DNA of 64,000 bases from Doryteuthis pealeii (taxonomy: Eukaryota; Mollusca; Cephalopoda; Myopsida; Loliginidae), in contig CM042141.1 of NCBI GenBank assembly GCA_023376005.1, positions 95,469,990 to 95,533,989 on the forward strand, written 5' to 3'. A program made the translations under genes and the position numbers. The notes below the pieces were generated by a model. It saw only the letters and a list, made by a program, of their open reading frames with translations. It had not been told where the DNA came from and made no database searches. Below are positions 32,948-43,714 of the stretch, piece after piece (positions within the stretch are counted from its first letter, which is position 1; every line of letters begins with the position of its first letter).

Positions 32948-33970
32948 CATTGTAACATAATAGAATGGAAAAAGCCAGCAAGATGGAAAGTTTTTTTCGA
33001 TGAGTCAGCTCAACGCCACGTGTCGATTTTTTACTGATCAAGAGAATCACATGGGGAAGTTAGAAAACTGGTAGTAAGAGAAGAAAATGTAAGGTCAGTT
33101 TGGAACGAGACAATGGCTGGGTCAGACGTATGTCAGTCACACAAGGCATTTTGACTTGGGGATAGAATAAATATATCTCATGAGAAAAAATAAGAATGTC
33201 TTGCGTTATCATTTTAAAAAAAGACTATGAATGGCATAAGGCAAGATATCCTCCAGTCGAACTAAATTGTTCCAGACTCAAGCAGCAAAGAATTCCAGCC
33301 AACCCAACAACCAACCCATCAACCAGATTCCAGCCTCGAAGGCATAAAACAGAAATAGAGATTATTATTGACACATGATCACTCCCTTTAAAAATAAGAA
33401 CCGCTATGTTACACGACTCCCATCACTGGAAGGTGATATAAAAAAGAGAAGTTCATTTCAAATGGAGACACGCTACAGAGAATAACTATATGAAAGCAGT
33501 GAAGCATCACGGATTTGTGTATTACCTACAAATATCTCACGTGTGTTAAAAACCATTTTCAATGAAAGTAATTTTGATACACCGTTTATATTTAAAATTG
33601 CTCCAGGGAATTTTTGTCTTCCTTCTTAAAGGACACTTTCATTTTTTTTCTTTCATTTTTTTCTTTCTTTTCTTTTTACGACAATTCTTCATTAAATTGA
33701 AAATGTTGACTCTTCTTCTTAGATTGCCAAGAATCTTTCAGATGAAAATTTTATTTGGATATTTTTATTTCATTTTACAATAAAAATATTCTTTTTTTTT
33801 CTTTCCACCTTTCTTCTTATTTTTAATGATGAAGAAAAATCATATTTATTCTTAGCAGAGTACACACTGTCTTGTTAAAAGCAAATAATTGCTTCTTGTT
33901 TGCACAAGGAAAATCAGAATTAGTTCCCTATAAATGATAATAATTCATTTTTTTATATTTGAAGACAAAA
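32948..33970. other. No recognisable feature
   Basis: A+T-rich with T-rich runs at 33640-33680 and 33785-33825. Open frames at 33196-33378 and 33562-33783 are short and without domains. Confidence 0.5.
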
Positions 33971-33974
33971 GAGT

Positions 33975-34170
33975 TGTGCATAGCACAATGGTTATCTGTG
34001 TGAAAATTTGATCCGAGGCAGTTTACATTCACTTTATATTAACATCGTTGAGAAAGGCATGGGTCTTTCTCTTCTCGCTCCAGTTATGAATGAAATAGTA
34101 GGACAGACTTGTCTCATCAGCCTTGGTGGGAAACCAACCTAGGAGAAGGACAACTGAATTAAAAACCTGA
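33975..34170 (+). mobile_element. RepC SINE, diverged
   Basis: Weak tRNA-like head (GCACAATGGTTATCTGTGTG), core GAGAAAGGCATGGGTCTTTC and end GGAGAAGGACAACTGAATTA. Older than most copies. Confidence 0.6.
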
Positions 34171-34293
34171 CATTATTCTGATAACTCAAGCAGTAGTGGC
34201 CCTTGCCCACCTCTGGGACAACATTGGGAGACTACTGCAGGTCTTCCATATTGTTATATAATGGCTTCCAACACTGCCCATGATACCTTTGTA

Positions 34294-34500
34294 GGGGTCC
34301 TCATGGTGTAGTGGGTAACCTCCTGGACTGCGATATCGTGTTAAGCGAGTTCAAACTCCAGTCGCCCTTGGGAAAGTTAAGAAACCCCCATCCCCTAAGC
34401 TATGGGTTAAATAGTACTACTACTGTTCTTCTACAAGGATAGCTTGGGCATTAAATAATCCTTTGATATGTCATTAAACAAAGAAACCAAATTAAGCATT
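34294..34500 (+). mobile_element. RepB SINE with 12 bp TSD
   Basis: tRNA-like head TCATGGTGTAGTGGGTAACC with box B GAGTTCAAACTCC, core CCCTTGGGAAAGTTAAGAAA, then CTATGGGTTAAATAGTACTA and tail GGCATTAAATAATCCTTTGA. Flanked by GATACCTTTGTA (34282-34293) and GATGCCTTTGTA (34501-34512), a 12 bp duplication with one mismatch. Confidence 0.9.
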
Positions 34501-34686
34501 GATGCCTTTGTATGACAGATATGATCAGACATTTACATAGACGTGATTGGCAGGAATAGGTCAAGGGTTTAATCCTGCTGAGGAAACCAGAGATGATCAG
34601 GAATGCCCAACTGTTTCTTCTAACACAACTTTCACACCTAATAAAAATGACAATGTCATGTTCCCGTGTACTTGATTTTACATATA

Positions 34687-35852
34687 CAGTGGTGCTCCTA
34701 GAATCCGTATTTAATTCGTTCCAGGGGGCTGTTCGGATTACAAAACTATTTTCCCTATGAGAGATAATGGAAAAAGAATTAATCCGTTCCTTGACACCAA
34801 TAATTTTATACACGCTCGATTTCGGCATCTCAAACATAGTAGCAAGATAAGAAACACACGTATCTCTCTCTCGTTTGTCGTTTTCATGGCCTTCCTCCTA
34901 CTCTTGTTTGCTTTACTTCTCTTCTTGGATGTCACTGTCAATCCACAAGGGTGATACTTAAAAAAAGATCAACACAAATCAAAGTGAAAACACGAGGTAA
35001 ACTTGTGATTGGCTCGGATGAAATGCTTTTGATATATCACAACAAAGCGAATGGTAGCAAAAAAAAAAAAAAACGAGAGAATTAGATTCATTCCGTTTAT
35101 CTTAAATAAACAAAGCTGGTAAATCTAGAAATTATATAGTCTTTCTTTCACTTGGTTAAGTGTGAGGAGGTGATTGGGTGAAAATCTGCTTCTTGACTTA
35201 GGTGTGTGTGGCATTGTCATGTGGCGTGGGTACGTAGGTTCAACTGTCTTTGATCTTATCCGAAAATGTGACGTTGTTACCAGTGCCGCGGCCAACTCTT
35301 TCGTGACTTTTAGTCGGCCGTTTTTATAACTATGTTTGGGATCGAAATCCGCTTTGAAAAGCTTTGTAGGGGAGTTGTGATTGGTTGATAAAGGAACTTT
35401 TTTAATTGTCTGTAAATTTATTTTTTCGCCCGGAAGCTTGCGTGGGGCCTCATGCGCAAAGACATGTGTTGTTAATTGTGTTTGAAGCTACCGTCGGCTC
35501 AATATCCGGTTGATGTTACATTTCTTCAACCAGATATCTTAGTTAGATTCTTTCCGAAGTGTTTTAATTTGTTTTGTTGGTGAGTGGGTGTATTGAGTTA
35601 TTGAATTTGTGAATCAGAAGAGATATTTATTTCTGTTATATAACACTTTCATGAGTACTTCCACCAAAGAATTGAATGAACAATGAATGAAGATGTGGAT
35701 CGAAAAGGCGTGGAGACACGTACAAAAAAATATGAACGGTACACTGTGTTTGGTTTATGAAAATATGTTTGGCTATTAGGGCAAAACTTTCTCAAAAATT
35801 TATACGGATTCCAGTTTGTTCGAACAATGGGTAGTTCGGATTCTGAGATTAC

Positions 35853-35856
<4 letters not shown>
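34687..35856. mobile_element. TIR DNA element split by a solo LTR
   Basis: Left end CAGTGGTGCTCCTAGAATCC, right end GTTCGGATTCTGAGATTACC then ACT, flanked by TA-rich sequence. Subterminal AATTCGTTCCAGGGGGCTG and AATCCGTTCCTTGACACC fit Tc1/mariner-pogo-type non-autonomous elements. Without the 616 bp LTR the element is about 550 bp. No transposase frame. Confidence 0.7.
35030..35645 (-). mobile_element. Solo LTR, copy 2, TSD CTTT
   Basis: 616 bp, TGATATATCACAAC at the left and CTGTTATATAACA at the right, flanked by CTTT at 35026-35029 and 35646-35649. Carries an A15 run (about 35060) absent from copy 1. TATAAAAACGG on the minus strand corresponds to the TATA-like box of copy 1. Confidence 0.88.

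Positions 35857-35909
<53 letters not shown>
35857..35909. repeat. (AT)n microsatellite
   Basis: About 52 bp of AT immediately after the TIR element. Confidence 0.98.
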
Positions 35910-35911
<2 letters not shown>

Positions 35912-36242
35912 ACCACTGGATTTCTGGTAAAATTCTACACAAGAAAAGTTTTGTTTGATCTTGGTACAGGGTTTTGTTTTTAATTGCGTCCCCGGACAGA
36001 CAGACAGACAGACTGACAGTGAAACTACAAATATAGTTTAAGATTTTGTAAGATTAATTATTTAATCATCTGGTTGAGTCCATTTCTATAAACAGGTGTG
36101 TTGGAACCCTTAGATCTGATATGCGAATGAGGGAGCAAAGGACCCTCATAAAGGAAATGACAGACTGGTTTCAAATAAAGAACTGAATACTGCTGTAAAT
36201 TAAACATTAAATAAGGACTGAGCCTATTCTACTAATGACCAC
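35910..36242. other. No recognisable feature
   Basis: Short (ACAG)n run at about 35995-36015; otherwise nothing. Confidence 0.5.
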
Positions 36243-36400
36243 CTCAAGCGGAGTTAACGGGTTTGAATTAAGAGTTTACCTTCTCCTAGACTGGTTGCCT
36301 AACCAAGGTTAAAGAGTCCAGTCTGCCCTACTATTTACCCATAGCTGGAGGTAGTGTAGTTGTATTCATACCTTTCCCAAGGGTATTAGATTTTCCAAAC
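36243..36400 (-). mobile_element. RepC SINE, 3' part
   Basis: GTTTGAATTAAGAGTTTACC, CTCCTAGACTGGTTGCCTAA and TTCATACCTTTCCCAAGGGT. The head is absent. Confidence 0.8.
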
Positions 36401-36516
36401 TACTGCAGCGGGAGAATACAGTAAATGATGATGGTGCGGGTTTGTTGAAAACTTTCTTTTGCAAAAAAAAAAATATGTTTCCCTCCCTCCACTCGTCAAA
36501 ACATTGGATTAAAATA

Positions 36517-36790
36517 AAACGGCCTCAATGATGTCGTGTATTCTAAATACATGTTGTTACTTTACTATATGCCTATTTAACTTCATCATATCCAACTACC
36601 AATGGGGACTATTATTTCGCTGCATCGTTAACTCCAATATTGGAACTTCATTGGAAATTTATATCAATTGTCTTCTGGTTTCCAGCCAAGAGATGAACTT
36701 ATTTGTATGATTCTTCTCTTATAAATAACTTAAACATAGGCGCTGGTGATGTAATGGTTATAGTCGTAGAAAATAGACACTGAATAGAGG
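36517..36790 (+). repeat. RepI dispersed repeat, followed by a RepC-like tRNA head
   Basis: CCAACTACCAATGGGGACTA, GCATCGTTAACTCCAATATT and TTGTCTTCTGGTTTC recur, inverted and about 95 percent alike by eye, at 52300-52565. Both copies are joined to the same tRNA-like head (GTAATGGTTATAGTCGTAGA here), so the join is ancestral. Confidence 0.8.
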
Positions 36791-37343
36791 GTTAGTTGGT
36801 TAGTTGGATTTTACGGTATGATACTCCTTGCTGGGTTATTCTATACCGAAGACGTTTTATTTTATTCATTCTTGTTGGGTATTCAATTTTGTTTAAATAT
36901 GTTTGTATAAAACACATTTTTTCTATTTAATCCATATATGGGACCCTAACGGATACTACCACTCCAGATTAGAGTACACCAAGAAGGGGTGCTCAACATT
37001 CCCCAGAGCACCAGAATTGGAACTTCACCATTAGATAAATTTCAACGTCATACACAGGACATCAAGACCACCAGCCAGCACCTTCCAGCACCTATACGAT
37101 AAAAAGGGTTGAGGCTTGCCATAAGAGCAATAAGGTTGGGACAATCATATAGATCCTAGGGCTCGATGTGACCAGCCAATTGATCGGAGGCGTCCTCTCC
37201 GTCCGCCCATCAAGCTTAAATAAGGGTCAAAGTGGAGTATTGCATGTCATGGACTGCTCAGACACCAGAGCTCCATCTTTAAGGGGTCTTATTCCTCTAT
37301 ATAGGTATAGTTGGTGTGTTCTAAAGCCCCAACCAACAGTGCT
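36788..37343 (-). mobile_element. RepA retroposon with 11 bp TSD
   Basis: Tail complement GTTAGTTGGATTTTACGGTA at the left, body through CCATATATGGGACCCTAACG, 5' end GCCCCAACCAACAGTG at the right. Flanked by ACACTGAATAG (36777-36787) and ACACTGAACAG (37344-37354), 11 bp with one mismatch. It inserted into the tail end of the RepI/RepC composite. Confidence 0.9.
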
Positions 37344-37375
37344 ACACTGAACAGTGTCTTGAAATCCTAAATGTT

Positions 37376-37563
37376 GTTATTTGCACTTTACATAGCACAT
37401 TGGGAAAGGTATGAATCCAATTATTCCCCTTTCAGCTATGAGTAGATAGAAGGGCAGACTCTTTAACCTTTGTTTGGAAACCGGTTTAAGGGAAGAAAGA
37501 TTCTGAATTCAAACCTGTTAAACTCCGCTTAAGAAATTGGCCTTGTGTCACATCCTGCTCGTG
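37376..37563 (+). mobile_element. RepC SINE, head truncated
   Basis: From CATTGGGAAAGGTATGAATC through GAATTCAAACCTGTTAAACT to GAAATTGGCCTTGTGTCACA and TCCTGCTCGTG. The 5' tRNA-like part is missing. Confidence 0.85.
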
Positions 37564-37927
37564 TATGCAAATATGTATATATAAGAAACGTATTTTGATT
37601 CTTACACATAACAAGTAACAAAAATAAACTCATAATCTTTTCATCAGATTATAAGATAATTTAAAAACTAGTTTAATTGTTTCTCTGAATTTTTGAAATG
37701 AGGCTTGGTGATTCGGATTATTTGGTATTATTCGGACTATTCATGGCCAACGGATATAAGGATTGAGTTTATACAGTTCTAAGGGACAATCATCTCTAGA
37801 TTGCAGGTTCAATCCTGGCCAAAGACGATTATAACATAGAATAATTAACACAGCTTAATACTTGTACCCGGCCATGGTTAACGAAATGAGAACAGTAAAC
37901 TCCGGTGGATTCGGTTTGAAGTTCCGT
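37564..37927. other. No recognisable feature
   Basis: No family or gene seen. Confidence 0.5.
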
Positions 37928-38011
37928 GAAGGCTCCAAATTACTAGATGAAGGCTCCCAAGTTCGACAAGAAGGTTCCCGAGTTCGAAGAGAAAGTTCTC
38001 GAGTTTGACAA
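37928..38011 (+). repeat. 21 bp tandem repeat, four copies
   Basis: Units at 37928-37948, 37949-37969, 37970-37990 and 37991-38011, each close to GAAGGCTCCCAAGTTCGACA plus A. Because 21 is a multiple of three the unit stays in frame. A 54-codon frame (37947-38111) reads MKAPKFDKKVPEFEEKVLEF and on, starting right after a stop. A coding role is doubtful. Confidence 0.85.
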
Positions 38012-38018
38012 GAAACAC

Positions 38019-38051
38019 CTGAGGAAGGTCGGAGGGCACATCGGCCGAAAC
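38019..38051 (+). ncRNA. Hammerhead-like core motif (speculative)
   Basis: CTGAGGA (38019-38025), a spacer A, then GGTCG pairing with CGGCC (38027-38031 with 38042-38046, one G-T pair), then GAAAC (38047-38051). This resembles the CUGANGA / stem II / GAAA core of hammerhead ribozymes known from Penelope-like elements and retrozymes. Faults: one extra base before stem II, and no matching stem III or cleavage triplet found upstream. More likely a decayed relative than a working ribozyme. Confidence 0.25.
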
Positions 38052-39186
38052 GTTGTGTTAAGATGTGTTAAACGTTTGTTTACCTTTCCCTCTCCTTGTC
38101 GGAATGGCTGAGATGATGACGTGTCAACTCTTCATTAGGTCTTGCACTCATTTCTGAATAGAGAGATGACGTGTCCACATTCCTTACGGTACGGCTCTTA
38201 CTTCTAAGAAATATTCAATATACTTATCTCTGTACCGGTACTACATCGGAGAGGGTGGAATTCTTGTTGCTGGGCTGCTGTTCAGTTGACTGGCAATTCT
38301 ATGGAATTTGGGGCTGAGGATTATCTTGCCTTGTGCCATTTGGAGTTTTTAGTAATAACACAACGCCACTTTCTTTTTCACTCATGAGTATTTTATTTCC
38401 CCCAAATTACAAATGCCGAGAGCAAGAAATCCCATGTCTTACTCCGTTAACGCATTCTCCCAGACTCAATTCACTCTCTGACCACTCACCCCTCCTTCCT
38501 CTCTTTCGCCACGTATCCTTCACTTGTCCAACCAAACCATGCCCTGTGTCCATGCCAAATCATCACTTAAACTTTTCCGTTCTAATCCACACATCAAGCC
38601 ACTCTCTCGGCTACACGTCACACCCATTACGTAACACAATAATCCAAATAATACATAGATTACTTGTGACAAACTTTAAATAATTTTGAAATTTATTGTA
38701 CTTAATGGCATGTAAGACACACATTTAACTTTGAAATAATTCTATTCTAATATCACAAAGGCGCACTTGAAGAGTTTCTGTAGCATAGGGACTAACGTGG
38801 CTAAAAAATGACCTCATGGGGAGAAGTTGGTAAATACATATAGATAAGTAAATACATATAGATTTTTGTTTCACCAAACATCGATGTGACTTTCTTAGAG
38901 GCAAGAACTTCTCCTATCATGAATAAATTAAAACCTTCGGTAAGTTTCTCTGTCTTTGAATGAATTATTATTTAGAAAGGAAATTTATCTGTCTTGTATT
39001 CTTGCTTTTTGGACATTTTATGCTGTGGTTTAATGCATCCCAATCTTTTGACATTTGCATCCATTTTATATAAAAGGAAGATTCTATGAGTCTGTCTGCA
39101 TGTCTGTCTGTATATTTGTTTGTACAACAACCGAGTTCACATCCTATCATAAAGGAAAATTGGTGAAACCAGCAAAAACCAAAGTT

Positions 39187-39187
<1 letters not shown>
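38052..39187. other. No recognisable feature
   Basis: Includes a 116-codon frame at 38333-38683 with a Ser/Pro/His/Leu-rich translation and no domain. Not called as a gene. Confidence 0.45.

Positions 39188-39251
<64 letters not shown>
39188..39251. repeat. (CT)n-(AT)n microsatellite at the edge of duplication arm A
   Basis: About 23 bp CT then about 38 bp AT. Homology to arm B starts just to its right. Confidence 0.95.
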
Positions 39252-39258
<7 letters not shown>

Positions 39259-39394
39259 TTATGACTGTATGTATGTCTGTGTTTGTTTGTATAGCGACTG
39301 TGGTTGCTTAAATGGTTCAATTTTACATGAAGGAGAGCAATCTTGGGAATGGGGTTGGAGGAGGAGGAGCATCCAAGCAGTTTTGGACTAACGA

Positions 39395-39605
39395 GAAGAG
39401 AGACACTTTAGTTTGATTTCAGATTTTCATTCTCTATCCGGTCACAACACAAGATAAAAGAGCAAGTCTGAGTACTGTTTGCATAGATCGAGAGAGGGAG
39501 CATTTAGATTCGTACCTTTACTAAGGTATTAGTTGCTATGTGAAAGCTGCATCAAGAGTGAACTCACTGTGTTCATTTCCTACGACTGTACCCATTACAC
39601 CAGTG
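39395..39605 (-). mobile_element. RepC SINE, tail variant
   Basis: Core GATTCGTACCTTTACTAAGG and tRNA-like head complemented at the right (TTTCCTACGACTGTACCCAT). The tail is the CGAGAAGAGAGACACTTTAG variant. Confidence 0.75.
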
Positions 39606-39739
39606 CCTCCAACTAACAAGAATTAAACAGGCCCATGTCGCTTAACTAAATCAAAATTTGACGCATGGATACTTGCAAAGGTTTATTCGATATGTAGCTA
39701 TAAATAAGTACTAAGGGGACGCGTGCTTATAAGTTACCG

Positions 39740-40275
39740 TGTAGCAAATGACACACGAGACAGTTCAATCCTGGATGAGGCGTTTACATTTTATTCAACG
39801 CTGATAATTTAGGAAAGGTATGAATCTTACACTTTTCCCTCCAGCTATGGATAAATAGCAGGTTGTCTGTGCCATTTAACTTGGTTAGGAAACAGTAAGG
39901 AAAATAAAACTCTGAATCAAACCTGTTAAAAATCTACTTAAGAATCAGATGAAAAAAGGACCATCTCCGTATTCTCAAAAAGATTTACGGTAATGACACC
40001 TTGCTGGGTTTGATCCTGTGGAGTGCGTGGTATAGTGGTTAGAGTCGTAGAAAATGAACTTGTTGACCAGAGTTAAATCCTGGCGAAGTTGTTTGTATTT
40101 CACATAGTGTAATACCTTAGGAAGGTATGAATCCAACTAATAACCTCCAACTATGGATAAATAGCAGGACAGGTTGTCTCTTTAATCTTGGTTAGTAACC
40201 AGTCTAGAGAAGAAAACTCTGAATTCAAAACTGTTAAACTCCGCTTAAGAAATTGACTTGTTTACATCCTGCCTG
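39740..40275 (+). mobile_element. Two RepC SINEs in tandem (39740-39945, 40020-40275)
   Basis: The first has a worn head (AGTTCAATCCTGGATGAGGC) and the core GGAAAGGTATGAATCTTACA. The second has a good head (GTGGTATAGTGGTTAGAGTC, box B AGTTAAATCCTGG) and the tail CTTAAGAAATTGACTTGTTT. Counterparts lie at 62450-62722 and 62800-63042. Confidence 0.85.
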
Positions 40276-40760
40276 TGCGGAGGAGTGTAAATAAAATAAT
40301 TGGTATATATTAAGTACTATTTTTTGTATGTGTAAAATTTCTTTCTTCACTCTTTCAAAAACATTCATTCTATTGTTATTTATTACCTATGGGTTTTTGT
40401 GATAAACTTTATTCAAGAAAATATTAAGTCTATTATATTGTTGTATTCTGTTCCATTCCATCTGTTCTATTCAGATGGAAAGAAAAATGTTGTGTTTCAA
40501 TGACAATGAAGCTTTTGAGAGGTTAGAATCTACTACCAATGCTACAAGGAATTTTCGGCTGCTTTTAACACGATTCTTTTTAGACTTGCAAAATATAAGA
40601 GTTAAAATAAGGTCTGCAGAGAAATGGCATTACAAGAAGAGAACTATTTTCACCAAGGAATAATGTGTTGCATTGGAGTTCTTATAAAGTAAGAATAATA
40701 ATGTTCTTTCTTTTCTTTTTTTCATTTATATCTATAAGCTAAATTATTTTAGTAATAACT
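40276..40760. other. Unassigned block shared by both arms
   Basis: A 62-codon frame at 40475-40663 (MERKMLCFNDNEAFERLEST...) has a 65-codon counterpart on the minus strand at 62047-62244 (MEKKNVVLFNDNELLRRLES...). The frame is kept with compensating indels, but no domain is recognised. Possibly a fragment of an element's coding region. Confidence 0.35.
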
Positions 40761-40761
40761 A

Positions 40762-40970
40762 GAATGCTACCCCGCGTCGCTGGGTAGAGGCGGGGATAAA
40801 AAAAATCTAGTCATTCAGCATCCTCATTGAGTTTTATAAAGTGAGAAAATAGTAATGTTCTTTGTTTCTTTTTTGTTTGTTTTATTCATCATTTGTTATC
40901 TATAAGCTAATTTTTTAAGTAAATAATTAAGTTGCTACCCGCGTAGCCTGGGTAGGGCGGGACAAAAACT
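40762..40970 (-). mobile_element. Two Helitron-like 3' ends
   Basis: On the minus strand each ends with a hairpin-forming CTACCCAGGCGACGCGGGGT-type block. The copy read at 40762-40795 closes with AGCATTCTAG followed by T; the copy at 40930-40970 has TAATT in place of CTAG. Both are mirrored in arm B at 61725-61765 and 61910-61955. Confidence 0.5.
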
Positions 40971-41039
40971 AGTCCGCAGATCCATCATTATTGATCGTGA
41001 GTTGAACATTCACTGGATGCTCATAAAAATACCCATGTA

Positions 41040-41590
41040 GAATAGACTTTGGTGTTAATCTGGTGATGGGACGTTCACAAAAATTTTAATGAAATAATTA
41101 TGGATGGCAGTTCGGAAGACTATATAAATTCTTGTGGCCTGAAGTTCAGCGCCTCCTGTCGACTGTGAAGTCAAATGTTGAAAACCCTCGACAAGATGTC
41201 GCACGTGAAGGCTACGAATGTTAATATGCGGTGTTTGTTGTGCCGTCGCTTTCTTCTGGAACCACTTAGCTTCATGAATGTTACGCCAGGATGGCTTCAT
41301 ATATGAACAGTCCGCCACGAACAGCCTTGTGGCGGTCCTGAGCCAAATTTTCCCAGCTAAAGAGGTAATGCCAAAGACCTGAGATCAATTTTTGCGACAT
41401 CCTTTAAAACGCAGAGCTGTCTCTTACAAGACCATAATCTCTGCATAGAGGATGTCTTTGGGATTCGTCATCTCTAGCCGCGGGACATGGACCAGTCATT
41501 CCGAGCGAGCTGTTAGTAGAGAACATAAGCTGGGAATATACTTGATGCCCAGTATAACGTTAAGGCAGCGAAGGTAAGAAGCAATTATAT
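41040..41590 (-). pseudogene. LINE RT C-terminal zinc-finger tail fragment, arm A copy
   Basis: The minus strand gives MADCSYMKPSWRNIHEAKWF and a decayed finger region (RSLHVRHLVEGFQHLTSQST). It is the counterpart of 61080-61625, where the family signature is clearer. Heavily frameshifted. Confidence 0.75.
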
Positions 41591-41599
41591 TTTGATTTA

Positions 41600-41878
41600 A
41601 TTCCCTTTATCCTTTATTTTATTATTTTGAGTCAAATCAAAATATATGAATAAAGGATAAAAGGATACATTTAAATATATAATAATATAAGTAAGAAACT
41701 TTAAACGTCAATAATTTACATTTTTAAAAATTAGGTAGGAGGTCAATTAATATTATATTTCAAAGGCCACAAAAAAAACATATATATATATACTATATAT
41801 ATATATTTATTATATATATATATATATATATATATCTATTGTATATATATTATTATTATATATATATCTATATCTACG
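41600..41878. repeat. Hairpin (41600-41668) and AT microsatellites (41779-41873)
   Basis: CCCTTTATCCTTTATTTTAT pairs with ATGAATAAAGGATAAAAGG around a short loop, mirroring 60983-61050. The AT runs correspond to 60789-60867 in arm B. Confidence 0.8.
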
Positions 41879-42074
41879 CATGAACTTTACTATTACTTTA
41901 AATAGATTTTCTCACATTTTGGGGGTCTTGTGCCCTCCATCACAACTTGAGTCTTTATCCCTCGTCCTCATTCATACATCAACTTAATAAACTTGCAATA
42001 GATGGAATTAAAAAAAAATGGCTAGATTATTAACATATATTTATTTAATAAATAAATTAATATCTTCTTTTAAA

Positions 42075-42235
42075 TCGTCTATATATTTTTTGTGGATCAT
42101 AATTTTATGTGGCCCCTCTTTGCTCTTGTGGCTCGATTTTTCAAATGGCATAGATTTGATGGGGGGGGGCATCAATCTCATGGCCTCCAAGGGGGTAATG
42201 GCTCCCGTTAAGAAGACCCTGTTGAATGGAAGGTA
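42075..42235 (-). mobile_element. hAT-like MITE fragment, arm A copy
   Basis: Ends ...TAAGAAGACCCTGTTGAATG, with GGCCTCCAAGGGGGTAATGG internally. Counterpart of 60106-60245. Includes a decayed palindrome around GATTTGATGGGGGGGGGCAT. Confidence 0.45.
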
Positions 42236-42580
42236 TTGAATATATACACAGTTTGTGCGATACATTTGACTTAATGTCTCTATTGCTACTTAATTACACA
42301 CAAAATGGGTAGCATCAATTTAGTTATCTTCATCTTCGAGACGAAATATCTATTATTGCTGACAATTGATGAGATGTACAATCGAGGATTTGGTTAGGTC
42401 AAAGTTGGTAAGATATGCCAAAATTAACGAATCATTTCATTCATCAAATATCAATGATTTGGGCTGACCATAAAGATCTAATGAATTAATACTCAGTAAG
42501 TACTATGTCCATATGGTGATCATAAAGTTGTTAGATTTCAAAGTTTCATTACAGTCTTTACGATAATAAATTCTGATGTT
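42236..42580. other. Unassigned; matches 59760-60105 in arm B
   Basis: No family or gene signal beyond the arm homology. Confidence 0.5.
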
Positions 42581-42581
42581 T

Positions 42582-43146
42582 GGTTGGATTGGTTGGTTGG
42601 TTTGGTTGGATTTTACGGCAAATGAACCTTGGGGTTATTTTATGCGAAAATGTTTTTTCTTTATTCATTCTTCTTGAGTATTCAAATATTTTAAACAAAT
42701 TTTAAAATTCATTTTTTTATCTATTTAACCATAGATTGGACCTAACAAAGTATGCCCTTCCCGGGATCAGGTGGACCTATGAGTAATGTAATGAAGAGGT
42801 AATCCAATCCCCAGGGTCAAATTAATAACCCTCACATAGACGCCTGTTTAGCATCATACTCAGGACACTATGACCTCAAGCACCGCCTTCTAACACATGA
42901 TAAAAGATTAGGGGTTTGCATAAGAGATTAGGGTTGGGACCAGTTGATTCATCGGAGGGGGTCACTCCCGACAGCCCGTCGCCTAAATGCAAAAGTGATT
43001 GTTGCATGGTCAAAATGGACTACTAATCCACACAGGATCTGTCCTTAAAGCATCACAGGTCACACCTACAGCGAAATGGTAGCCCTGTAGGAGGTCTTAA
43101 CCCTCTGCAGTTTCGTATATTCTACTGTCCAAGCCGAAGGGCGGTG
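42582..43146 (-). mobile_element. RepA retroposon, arm A copy
   Basis: Counterpart of 59160-59730. Complete from the (TTGG)n tail to AAGCCGAAGGGCGG, but with many single-base losses relative to arm B. Confidence 0.85.
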
Positions 43147-43183
43147 TGATATTTGGTGGTGCGAATATATTGCCAAGGTTAAA

Positions 43184-43512
43184 CAGTGGTACCTGATTTA
43201 TAAAGTTAATTTATTCAGCTTGTAATTCATTTCTGTAATATCAATTAATTTTCTCATTCAAATAAACTGGATACTATTAATCCCTCACCCGCAAAAACAC
43301 CCTATTTTTTGTGCTTGTAATATGTTTTAAAGTGTTTTTTATAAGTAACGTTTTCTTTGGCGTAATAATTTGAAAAATGTTATGTTTTTAGTGAACTTAT
43401 TAATATAAGAGTATCTGAATTTGCTTGTACCTCCAATTTTAGTTTCACACAGAGCAAAAATCGATAGAGTGATATTCGGAACTCATAAAAACTACTTGTA
43501 AGTCAAGGTACA
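43184..43512. mobile_element. TIR DNA element, arm A copy
   Basis: CAGTGGTACCTGATTTATAA at the left and ACTTGTAAGTCAAGGTACAC at the right. Same family as 12919-13498; counterpart of 58767-59120. Confidence 0.75.
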
Positions 43513-43654
43513 CAGATTTTACATTTTGCTATTTTACAGTCCGTTCACCATGGTAGGATGGAACAAGCTGCAAGTATGGAGCATCCAGAGAGGATTGAAC
43601 TTGGAAATTCAGTACGAATGAATCTGTGAGATTAAGTTGCATATTATATCCTTG

Positions 43655-43714
<60 letters not shown>

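Noticed and set aside
38333..38683. 116-codon open frame, the longest uninterrupted frame outside the LINE fragments
   Set aside because: Translation is Ser/Pro/His/Leu-rich without a domain. No splice or promoter context supports it, and length is within chance for this much sequence.
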